Assembly: GCA_902790625.1 (NCBI GenBank)
Contig: CADASP010000021.1
Coordinates: 1 to 64,000 of the forward strand
Direction of reading: 5' to 3'
DNA from: an uncultured Prevotellaceae bacterium
Lineage (GTDB): Bacteria > Bacteroidota > Bacteroidia > Bacteroidales > Bacteroidaceae
Length of the DNA: 64,000 bases
This document shows positions 1 through 6,404 of this stretch, piece after piece. The notes under the pieces are model-generated. The model did not search any database. It was not told the DNA's origin and saw only the letters and a program-made list of their open reading frames with translations. A program made the position numbers and the translations under genes. How positions within the stretch are numbered: the stretch's first letter is position 1; every line of letters begins with the position of its first letter.

Positions 1-161
1 TGCTGTGCCTATTGTACTTTTAGCAAATGCAAATATACAACAAATTTTCGAGAAACCGTTATTTTATTGGGAATTTCTGAGGGTGGGAAACTTTAGTTAC
101 TTTCCTCTTACACTAAAACAAGAGTTCCCAACGTTATTATTGCAAATCATCAAATAAACGT

Positions 162-593
162 ATGAAGAAAACTATTATCCTTGCTTTGTTGATGGTATTT
201 TTTGTGGTGCTTCAGTCTTTCCAGTCGTGTAGTGAAGAACTGGTTACTATAAGTTTGGAAAACAACACCCAAGACACGGTCTTCTGTGCCATAAGAGACA
301 CAGACTATTATATACCAGGGAAAGGCAATTGCCTAGATATATTTGAGGGCATACGTTCTTCTTTTGAATGGAGAAAACTTGTTCCAAAAGAAACTAGCGT
401 TCTTTGGAGTGTATATTATGATGACAAAGAAAGTTCCTCATGGAAAGTTTGGTGTATCAAGAATAATGACATGGCAGATATGGATCTCGAAGAAGTCATT
501 GACAAAGGTCTACTCGATTCATTATGTTCACTTAAAAAAGTTTACACTTACGATGACATGAAATCCATTAACTTTTGTATCAGATTCTATTAG
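162..593 (+). CDS. small lipoprotein of unknown function
   Basis: This gene encodes 143 residues. Residues 1-22 form a basic then hydrophobic signal sequence ending in a lipobox-like SFQSC with Cys23, so the product is probably a membrane-anchored lipoprotein. The mature part (residues 24-143) is rich in charged and aromatic residues and has no motif I recognise. The gene is AT-rich compared with most of the window, like the C-terminal halves of the RHS cassettes downstream, which suggests it belongs to the same acquired island. It ends 32 bases before the chosen RHS start. It could be an accessory or immunity protein, but nothing in the sequence shows this. Confidence 0.6.
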   Translation: MKKTIILALLMVFFVVLQSFQSCSEELVTISLENNTQDTVFCAIRDTDYYIPGKGNCLDIFEGIRSSFEWRKLVPKETSVLWSVYYDDKESSSWKVWCIKNNDMADMDLEEVIDKGLLDSLCSLKKVYTYDDMKSINFCIRFY

Positions 594-625
594 TGTATTA
601 TAATAGTTCGTTTGTAAAAGGCAAT

Positions 626-2179
626 ATGAGGCGGACCGTTCTGATTCTGCTGATGCTGCTGGCCGTGACGGTGGCCACGGCGCATGAGGAGCGCCGATGG
701 CCAGCGTGGCTGTCGGCAGGGCAGGATGATGCCGTGGTCAGTGTGGCCAACACCAAGGGGGCCATCCCGCAGACGACGCTGCTCACCTCTTTCGGTGACT
801 TCGGGAAGGTGGACACCCTGACGCTGGGCAACTGGCAGACAGTTATCGACTACGGCCCCGACGGCGAGCGGTGGCGCAGCGTGACAAAGCAGAACGGCAC
901 GGTGAAGCGCACCATCCTCTATGCCGGCGACGTGGAGCAGGTCACCGAAGGCGGCACCACGCGCACGTTCTACTACCTGGGCCATGGCATCATCGTGGTG
1001 AAGCAGGGCGACACCGTCACCCCCTACGTGGCCATTACCGACCACCTGGGCAGCATCACGCGCCTGGTGAATGCCAGCGGCACCACCGTCTTCAGCGCCT
1101 CCTACGACGCGTGGGGCAAGCAGTCGGTGGGCACCACCACTGTCAAGCTGCACCGTGGCTACACCGGCCACGAGATGCTGTCGGAGTACGGCCTCATCAA
1201 CATGAATGGCCGCCTCTACGACCCGCTGATTGGCCGCTTCCTCTCACCAGATAACTATGTGCAGCAGCCCGACAACAGCCAGAACTTCAACCGATACTCC
1301 TACTGCCTGAACAACCCGCTGAAATACAATGATCCGAGTGGGGAGTTTTGGCATATCGTGATTGGAGCGTTAGTGGGGGGTGTCACCAACCTTGTTGCGA
1401 ACTGGCACAACATTGACGGTTTTTGGCAAGGATTTGCGGCATTCGCCGCAGGTGCCGGTTCTGGTGCAGCAGTGGCCGCTACAGGTGGAACTGCAACGGC
1501 GAGCGCATGGACTGTTGTTGGTGTCTCTGCGGCCAGCGGTGCAGTCACATCAGCCACAAACAGCATCATAGCCCAAACAGGCAAGAACTTTGAAGGCATT
1601 GGGAATGTGAGATGGGGCAGCGTAGCCAGGGATGCCTTAGTGGGAGCAGCGTCTGGGGCTGCCAGCGGTGCTGCCGGGTATGCTGTTCGTGACATTTCGG
1701 TAAGCATCCAAGGCATAAACATAAAAAGTCCACTTTTGAAATCTGTTGTTGCTTCGCCCATAGCCTCAGCTGCCGGACATGTCGCTGGGGGCACTGTCAA
1801 CGGTTTGCTGGAGGGGCATAGTTTCAGTACATCCTTAAAGAATTCCTTCAGAGGCATTGGAACAAGCATGGCAATTGGAACAGCCATTGGTGTGGCCTCG
1901 ACATTGGGGGAGTGTTATGCCAGCAAGATTAATCCATTGACTGGAAACTTAATAAATAGCAAGCGAATAATAGAAGCCTTTGGATTGGAGTCAAGCGTTG
2001 CTCGTATCAATAATGGGCAAACACTTAGCCAATACAGGCATGATGGAACTGTTTTTCATAACAATAAAAACATTTTGCCCTCTATAAAAGGGCAATATAC
2101 AGAATGGGTTGTTCCAATGCCTAATATGCCTATAGGGAGAGCTGGTTTATGGCGAATAGTCATATCTGAAAGGGCGTGA
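626..2179 (+). CDS. short RHS-core protein with C-terminal RNase Sa/barnase-like toxin domain, cut by an in-frame TGA
   Basis: I start at ATG 626 because a clean signal peptide follows (residues 1-19, hydrophobic, ending ATA); the frame is open upstream to 575. The RHS-associated core follows, with DHLGSITRL near residue 139, GYTGHEM near 178, GRLYDPLIGRFLSPD near 195 and the NDPSGE junction near 235. After the junction base composition becomes more AT-rich and a long Ala/Gly-rich stretch leads to a C-terminal domain (about 445-517). It contains HDGTVFHN, Glu493 in YTEW and Arg510 in WRIV, the pattern of the microbial RNase N1/T1/Sa family. The frame stops at TGA 2177, but the same frame continues with YFTMDHYETFIRIK to TAA 2222-2224. 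That is the family's last strand with the catalytic His. Expressed without readthrough, the toxin would lack its catalytic His. Confidence 0.85.
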   Translation: MRRTVLILLMLLAVTVATAHEERRWPAWLSAGQDDAVVSVANTKGAIPQTTLLTSFGDFGKVDTLTLGNWQTVIDYGPDGERWRSVTKQNGTVKRTILYAGDVEQVTEGGTTRTFYYLGHGIIVVKQGDTVTPYVAITDHLGSITRLVNASGTTVFSASYDAWGKQSVGTTTVKLHRGYTGHEMLSEYGLINMNGRLYDPLIGRFLSPDNYVQQPDNSQNFNRYSYCLNNPLKYNDPSGEFWHIVIGALVGGVTNLVANWHNIDGFWQGFAAFAAGAGSGAAVAATGGTATASAWTVVGVSAASGAVTSATNSIIAQTGKNFEGIGNVRWGSVARDALVGAASGAASGAAGYAVRDISVSIQGINIKSPLLKSVVASPIASAAGHVAGGTVNGLLEGHSFSTSLKNSFRGIGTSMAIGTAIGVASTLGECYASKINPLTGNLINSKRIIEAFGLESSVARINNGQTLSQYRHDGTVFHNNKNILPSIKGQYTEWVVPMPNMPIGRAGLWRIVISERA

Positions 2180-2224
2180 TATTTTACAATGGACCATTAC
2201 GAAACTTTTATTAGAATTAAATAA
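2180..2224 (+). pseudogene. detached C-terminal end of the RHS RNase toxin (in frame after TGA)
   Basis: Fourteen codons plus TAA continue the RHS frame after the TGA at 2177-2179. They read YFTMDHYETFIRIK. Barnase ends in a closely similar DHYQTF segment and RNase Sa in DHYATF, with the catalytic His in DHY. The segment is too short to be a gene itself, so I read it as the severed end of the toxin. A single base change in the TGA codon would restore a complete domain. Confidence 0.8.
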
Positions 2225-2232
2225 CTGTAAAA

Positions 2233-2604
2233 ATGAAAGAGAATTGTTTGTTTTTTTGCGAAATTACAGATTGTACGGATAGGAATACGTTTTGTGGGTA
2301 TATCCCTTCTGTACAGAATGAGAAAGACTTACTGGATGAAGCAATAAAAGCCCTTAATATTACATTTGAAACAGGTAGAAATTGGGATGCATTATGTGAA
2401 TTGTATAGAGATTTTAATTGGATTGAACAGAAAAATATAAAAATATTTCATTTGGGGTTATCCTTAATGTCTATGGAAGATATAAGAATTTATTCAAACA
2501 TAGTTAAAATAACATGTGATTTTTGGAAATATATACCTGACCATGATGTTTTCTTTTATTTCAGCCTATATGAGAAAGACTTAATATACCCATTACTTCT
2601 ATAG
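2233..2604 (+). CDS. barstar-like immunity protein
   Basis: This 123-residue protein has the layout of barstar-family RNase inhibitors. A short N-terminal part is followed by ALNITFETGRNWDALCELYRDF (about residues 40-60), matching the barstar signature in which NWDAL/NLDAL opens the barnase-facing helix. A long loop and helix follow, ending in a hydrophobic strand DVFFYF. The Asp of NWDAL matches a barstar interface acid; the second barstar Asp is replaced by Glu in CELY. The gene begins 8 bases after the restored end of the RNase toxin frame, the usual toxin-immunity arrangement. Assignment is by motif and context only. It appears intact although the toxin is interrupted. Confidence 0.75.
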   Translation: MKENCLFFCEITDCTDRNTFCGYIPSVQNEKDLLDEAIKALNITFETGRNWDALCELYRDFNWIEQKNIKIFHLGLSLMSMEDIRIYSNIVKITCDFWKYIPDHDVFFYFSLYEKDLIYPLLL

Positions 2605-2635
2605 ATGAATAATCAAGTGTATATAGGAAATAAGC

Positions 2636-3616
2636 ATGAGGCGATTCATCCTGTGCCTTTTGATGCTGGCGACGGTCACGGTGGTCACGGCTCATGAGGA
2701 GCGCCGATGGCCGGCGTGGCTGTCGGCAGGGCAGGATGATGCCGTGGTCAGCGTGGGCAACACGCAGGGGGCCATCCCGCTGACGACGCTGCTCACCTCC
2801 TTCGGTGACTATGGGAAGGTGGCCATCGCCGACCACCTGGGCAGCATCACGCGCCTGGTGAATGCCAGCGGCACCACCGTCTTCAGCGCCTCCTACGACG
2901 CATGGGGCAAGCAGTCGGTGGGCACCACCACTGTCAAACTGCACCGTGGCTACACCGGCCACGAGATGCTGTCGGAGTACGGCCTCATCAACATGCGCTC
3001 GGCCCTTTGGGACGCTTCGCTTGCGAAGAACGGCCGCCTCTACGACCCCCAGCTCGGCCGCTTCCTCTCGCCCGACCGCTCGGCTATGCCGCTTGGCTCG
3101 TCCAAGAACTATGTGCAGCAGCCCGACGACAGCCAGAACTTCAACCGCTACAGCTACTGCCTGAACAACCCGCTGAAATACAATGATCCGAGTGGGGAGT
3201 GGTTAATCCTTTCTGCTGTTTCAGGTCTCATAAGAGGTGCTGTTAAGCTGATTTCTGGTCATGGACAATGGTATTCTCCTTTTTACAATGCATATAAAAA
3301 CGTGGCAAATGATGTGAAAAACAAATGGGGACTATTCAAGGGCTCGCCGAAACAAATCCTCTCGCGCTTCACATGGGAATTACCTCAAACAATACTGGGC
3401 TATGAATATTCCAACTATAGGCTTGTGGTGTCGGACATCGACAAAGTACGATATTTTGACGGTGCCACCTATGTTATCAACCAACCAAAAAGCACGACTA
3501 ATGGTGTTACTCTAGGGAGTTTTATAAACATCAACACGACACACCCCATCCCTGTTGACAGTAAGGGACATTTTGCCCCGTTTTGGCAAATGGATGATAC
3601 CAAAACAAACATATAG
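2636..3616 (+). CDS. second short RHS-core cassette, internally deleted, with truncated C-terminal domain
   Basis: This 326-residue protein shares nearly its whole N-terminus (signal peptide, EERRWPAWLSAGQDDAVVSV) and RHS core with the first cassette. About 80 residues between GKV and AIADHLGS (near residue 61) are missing relative to it. It also carries an extra segment, RSALWDASLAK, between GLINM and NGRLYDP. After NDPSGE the sequence diverges completely and becomes AT-rich. The C-terminal region (about 240-313, from SPKQILSRFTWELPQT to VTLGSFININ) resembles a recurring Bacteroidales RHS C-terminal domain that normally continues to an HEYGH metallopeptidase-like motif. Here it stops at DDTKTNI with no HExxH, so the effector is probably truncated. 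The family recognition is from memory and not verified. Confidence 0.75.
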   Translation: MRRFILCLLMLATVTVVTAHEERRWPAWLSAGQDDAVVSVGNTQGAIPLTTLLTSFGDYGKVAIADHLGSITRLVNASGTTVFSASYDAWGKQSVGTTTVKLHRGYTGHEMLSEYGLINMRSALWDASLAKNGRLYDPQLGRFLSPDRSAMPLGSSKNYVQQPDDSQNFNRYSYCLNNPLKYNDPSGEWLILSAVSGLIRGAVKLISGHGQWYSPFYNAYKNVANDVKNKWGLFKGSPKQILSRFTWELPQTILGYEYSNYRLVVSDIDKVRYFDGATYVINQPKSTTNGVTLGSFININTTHPIPVDSKGHFAPFWQMDDTKTNI

Positions 3617-3869
3617 AATCAATGGCCTTCATATTGGTTCAAAAGTCAAGGCAGATAATTGGGGAGACGTACTCATACATGACGAAATAGATACCCTCAC
3701 TTTGATTTTTTCAAAATCGGAAGAGATTCTTGACCAATGGGCTGTGGAACATAATGACAGTTTGTTATTGCAAAGGTTAGACATTGCCCAAAAACAAATT
3801 GATCCAATGAAGAGGTGGTTAATAGTAACAATTGACAAGCAATATGATGTTTCTTTCAAAATGGAGTAG
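3594..3869 (+). CDS. small hypothetical protein overlapping the RHS cassette end
   Basis: The first ATG in this frame is at 3594 (a TTG at 3555 would lengthen it), giving 91 residues and overlapping the RHS stop by 23 bases. The protein is acidic, with DNWGDVLIHDEIDTLTLIF and a C-terminal RWLIVTIDKQYDV strand-like segment. I do not recognise a family. Its position directly after an RHS effector suggests an immunity protein or the remnant of one. It could equally be a frameshifted continuation of the damaged effector. Confidence 0.4.
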   Translation: MIPKQTYRINGLHIGSKVKADNWGDVLIHDEIDTLTLIFSKSEEILDQWAVEHNDSLLLQRLDIAQKQIDPMKRWLIVTIDKQYDVSFKME

Positions 3870-3908
3870 CGCTCGCGCCAATGCCGCAGGAATGCACCAT
3901 GCCTTTGT

Positions 3909-4037
3909 CTACGGACTTTTTGGACTTATGGACAGTCCGCTGAGTCCTTATAGTCCGTATACATCTATCCCTGCGCTCGCACGCGTTTAATTCTACGGAC
4001 TTCTTGGACTTTTAGGACAGTCCGTTAAGTCCAGTTA
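3909..4037. repeat. two diverged direct copies of a GGACTT-rich repeat
   Basis: Copies at about 3909-3956 and 3993-4037 both begin CTACGGACTT and contain TGGACTT, GGACAGTCCG and AGTCC in the same order. Each is preceded by GCGCTCGC (3869 and 3974). They lie between the end of the second RHS cassette and the next fragmentary reading frame, a position typical of spacer repeats between exchangeable cassettes. Confidence 0.7.
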
Positions 4038-4054
4038 GGTATTCAAGAGCAAGT

Positions 4055-4294
4055 TTGGTACATCATTGGAAAGTGCAAGGATGTGGGGATACAGAAAATA
4101 TATGTTTCCGTCTGTTTGACGATAGTTGGTATATTGGGAAAATAAACGGGAAATATCAATATGTTGATGAAATTACTGAAGAAATCCAAGGCTATGATTT
4201 TGGCTGGGTTTTTCCATACAAAGAAATACTAAGAAAAATCAAAACTGGCCATTACTCAAGCTGGCTTGAGTTTGACGAGCAACGGAAAGTGTGA
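4055..4294 (+). CDS. possible fragment of an immunity-like protein
   Basis: This short frame (79 residues from a TTG) encodes a compact acidic and aromatic sequence, CFRLFDDSWYIGKINGKYQYVDEITEEIQGYDFGWVFPY, that looks like real protein rather than a shadow. There is no good start: no ATG lies near and the region before it is the GGACTT repeat. I see it as a 5'-truncated remnant of a gene in the RHS island. No family is recognised. Confidence 0.35.
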   Translation: MVHHWKVQGCGDTENICFRLFDDSWYIGKINGKYQYVDEITEEIQGYDFGWVFPYKEILRKIKTGHYSSWLEFDEQRKV

Positions 4295-4327
4295 GAGGAT
4301 GATGTAGGTTTCATGCAAAAAAACATC

Positions 4328-4394
4328 GTACGGTTGAAAAGACGGTAGCGTTTTTTGAAGATTCCAGACGCTTTCAGCGTCTTTTCAACCGTAC
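4328..4394. terminator. large two-tier hairpin
   Basis: A perfect 17-bp inverted repeat (4328-4344 with 4378-4394, arms beginning GTACGGTTGAAAAGACG) encloses a second, shorter pair (AGCGT/ACGCT). It closes the RHS island. It may act as a terminator or as an isolated palindromic repeat; there is no clean T-tract directly after the stem. Confidence 0.5.
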
Positions 4395-4439
4395 CTTGCA
4401 TTTTTCTTGTTTGGCTGTGGACTTTTTCAAGCGAAATCA

Positions 4440-4580
4440 ATTATCATTCGTCTCATTCGTCTCATTCGTTGTCAGAGATAAATCCGCGTACCCCGCTTGA
4501 TTCGTTTCATTCGTCTCATTCGTTGTCAGAGATAAATCCGCGTAATCCGTCGTCATTCGTCGTTGGAGAGTAATTCGTTT
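4440..4580. repeat. short tandem repeats of the CATTCGTCT type
   Basis: Multiple copies of TCATTCGT/TTCATTCGTC alternate with two copies of GTCAGAGATAAATCCGCGTA (near 4469 and 4526). The minus strand reads as repeated Asn-Glu-Thr codons but belongs to no gene. A shorter version lies near 51803-51860, so this tract is part of the dispersed repeat that follows. Confidence 0.8.
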
Positions 4581-4806
4581 CATTCGTTGTTTTGTTTGTT
4601 CTTGTTGCCCCTTGCTTTTCACGTGCCCCTTCAGCGTGTCTCGGCCACTGCAAATTGGGAACGGACGTGGCGGAGTGGGGAAAAACACCGTGCCGTTTGG
4701 GTTGGGAGCGACCGCCCCCATGATTGGCAGCGGCCGCTGCCAATGATGGCAGCGGTCGGGAACAATGATGGCAGCGGCCGCTGCCAACCGTTTTTTTCTC
4801 CTTATC
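4566..4806. repeat. dispersed intergenic repeat, copy A (NotI-palindrome type)
   Basis: About 200 bases here are nearly identical, in the same orientation, to 51850-52056. Shared landmarks in order are TTGCTTTTC, GTGCCCCTTCAGCG, GGCCACTGCAAATTGGGAAC, GGGGAAAAACACCGTGCC, CCCCCATGATTGGCAGCGG and CTCCTTATCCATA. A perfect 22-bp palindrome (4723-4744) is centred on GCGGCCGC. This copy has expanded it with a second 16-bp palindrome at 4770-4785. No coding gene is supported in it. Confidence 0.85.
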
Positions 4807-4812
4807 CATAAT

Positions 4813-4887
4813 GTGAGAAGTGAAAAGTGAGAAGTGATAAGTGCTGTGCGCCAGCCTACTTCTCACTTCTCACTTTTCACTTCTCAC
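4813..4887. repeat. 24-bp inverted repeat of GTGAGAAGTG-type motifs
   Basis: The left arm 4813-4836 (beginning GTGAGAAGTGAAAAGTG) is perfectly complementary to 4864-4887, with 27 bases between. Further CACTTTTCACTTCTCAC copies continue to about 4902. It lies just downstream of araD and could fold as a strong hairpin ending that operon. Confidence 0.75.
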
Positions 4888-4907
4888 TTTTCACTTCTCA
4901 CTTAGCA

Positions 4908-5618
4908 TCAGTGTTTCTGTCCCTTCTGCCCGTAGTAGGCGTTTGGTCCGTGCTTTCGCATGTAGTGCTTCTCCACGAGGAGTGGGTTCATGGTGAGGTT
5001 GGGGTTGACCGAGAATGCTACGAATGCCATCTTGGCGCACTGCTCCATCACCTTGGCGTTGTAGACGGCGTTGTCGGGACTGGTGCCCCACGCGAAGGGT
5101 CCGTGGTTCTTCACCAGCACGGCGGGTGTGTGGTCGGGGTTGATTTTGCGGATGTTCAGGATCTCGTCTACGATGACGTTGCCCGTCTCCAGCTCGTACT
5201 GTCCTTTCACCTCGGCCTCAGTCATGTCGCGCGTGCAGGGGATGTCCTGATAGAAGTAGTCGGCGTGGGTGGTTCCGATGTTGGGGATGTCGCGCCCTGC
5301 CTGTGCGAAGGCGGTGGCGTAGGTGCTGTGGGTGTGGACGACGCCCTGGATGTTGGGGAACGCCTTATATAATATAAGATGTGTAGGCGTATCGCTGCTG
5401 GGGTTGAGGTCGCCCTCTACCACCTTGCCTGTTTCGAGGTCGACGACCACCATGTCGTCGGCTTTCATCTCGTCGTAGCTGACGCCTGAGGGTTTGATGA
5501 CTACGAGGCCTTTCTCACGGTCGATGCCGGAGACGTTGCCCCAGGTGAAGATGACGAGTCCCTGCTTCACCAGGTCGAGGTTGGCCTTGAATACTTTTTG
5601 TTTGAGTTGTTCTAACAT
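4908..5618 (-). CDS. araD: L-ribulose-5-phosphate 4-epimerase
   Basis: This protein converts L-ribulose 5-phosphate to D-xylulose 5-phosphate, the last specific step of L-arabinose catabolism in the cytoplasm. The 236 residues match the class II aldolase/AraD family length (E. coli AraD has 231). The motifs sit where expected: TWGNVSG near 25, KPSGVSYDE near 42, SSDTPTH near 74 with the family Asp, and the zinc-ligand pair in [12 protein letters not shown] (His95, His97). It is the last gene of a minus-strand arabinose operon, 106 bases after araR. That spacer is filled with GTAGGTTTTGTAGG repeats. Confidence 0.95.
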   Translation of the reverse strand: MLEQLKQKVFKANLDLVKQGLVIFTWGNVSGIDREKGLVVIKPSGVSYDEMKADDMVVVDLETGKVVEGDLNPSSDTPTHLILYKAFPNIQGVVHTHSTYATAFAQAGRDIPNIGTTHADYFYQDIPCTRDMTEAEVKGQYELETGNVIVDEILNIRKINPDHTPAVLVKNHGPFAWGTSPDNAVYNAKVMEQCAKMAFVAFSVNPNLTMNPLLVEKHYMRKHGPNAYYGQKGQKH

Positions 5619-5631
5619 TTTTTTTTGTGGG

Positions 5632-5712
5632 TTTTTGTAGGTTTTGTAGGTGTAGTAGGTTTTGTAGGTGTAGTAGGTTTTGTAGGTTTTGTAGGTTTAG
5701 TAGGTTTTTGTT
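5632..5712. repeat. GTAGGTTTT/GTAGTAGG short tandem repeat between araR and araD
   Basis: Units such as GTAGGTTTTGTAGGTGTA repeat several times in the spacer. The same low-complexity family, as CCTAC/CACCTAC on the other strand, forms the coding tail of pth near 57545. Whether it affects araD translation cannot be judged from sequence. Confidence 0.75.
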
Positions 5713-5724
5713 TTTTTTAGGGGA

Positions 5725-6399
5725 TTATAGTTTGAAGGTGGGGTCTTCTTTGTAGACGCTGTCGTTGAATCGGTAGAGGGCGGCGCCACGCTTACTGGTG
5801 CGCTTGTCGATGAGGTCGGTCTTCTCGATGAAGTCCATGTCCTTGATGCGCTTGCGGAAGTTGCGCTTGTCGATCTCCTGCCCGCTGACAGCCTCGTAGA
5901 GGCGCTGCAGCTGGGTGAGGGTGAACATGCTGGGCAGCAGGCGGAAGCCTATGGGCTCTACGCGCATCTTCATCTGCATGCGACGCAGGGCCTGGCGCAC
6001 CATCTCGTTGTGGTCGGAGTAGAGCTGTGGCAGACTGTAGTAGTCGACCCACTGCAGCCCATGCTCCTGCCTGAGCCGCTCGTCGTAGTCGTTGACGTTG
6101 ATGAGGGCATAGTAGGCGATGGAGACGACGCGCTCGCCGGGGTCGCGGTCGGGGGCGCCGAAGGCTCCCACCTGTCGCATGAAGAGGTTTTGCAGCCCCG
6201 TCAGCTCGTGCAGGGTGCGGGCGGCGCATTCGTCAATCCCCTCGTTGGCGGCGACGAAGCCTCCGTAGAGGCTCCATTCGCCGCGTCCGGGATCCATCTG
6301 GCGTCGGCCGATGAGCACCTTCAGCTTGCCTTCTTCGAAGCCGAAGATGATGACATCGACCGACACCCAGACTTTCGCGTGTTCGCTGTAGTACGTCAT
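5725..6399 (-). CDS. araR: Nudix-domain transcriptional regulator of arabinose utilisation (AraR type)
   Basis: The protein has an N-terminal Nudix-like domain followed by a C-terminal winged helix, the architecture of the NrtR-family AraR repressors known from Bacteroides. I place the start at 6399 (MTYYSEH), because the frame upstream runs into the transporter gene. The Nudix box (GGFVAANEGIDECAARTLHEL, about residues 63-83) lacks the REUxEE catalytic glutamates, so it probably binds a sugar or nucleotide ligand instead of hydrolysing one. The C-terminus (about 150-224) has PSMFTLTQLQRLYEA and RNFRKRI helix-turn-helix-like segments. Its start is 5 bases beyond the transporter stop, and it lies upstream of araD in the operon it presumably controls. 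Confidence 0.88.
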   Translation of the reverse strand: MTYYSEHAKVWVSVDVIIFGFEEGKLKVLIGRRQMDPGRGEWSLYGGFVAANEGIDECAARTLHELTGLQNLFMRQVGAFGAPDRDPGERVVSIAYYALINVNDYDERLRQEHGLQWVDYYSLPQLYSDHNEMVRQALRRMQMKMRVEPIGFRLLPSMFTLTQLQRLYEAVSGQEIDKRNFRKRIKDMDFIEKTDLIDKRTSKRGAALYRFNDSVYKEDPTFKL

Positions 6400-6404
6400 T
6401 ACGA

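Noticed and set aside
2177..2179. Selenocysteine insertion at the TGA in the RHS toxin
   Set aside because: No conserved Cys or Sec is expected at this position in microbial RNases, and no bSECIS-like hairpin is evident just downstream, where the barstar-like gene begins. A nonsense change is simpler.
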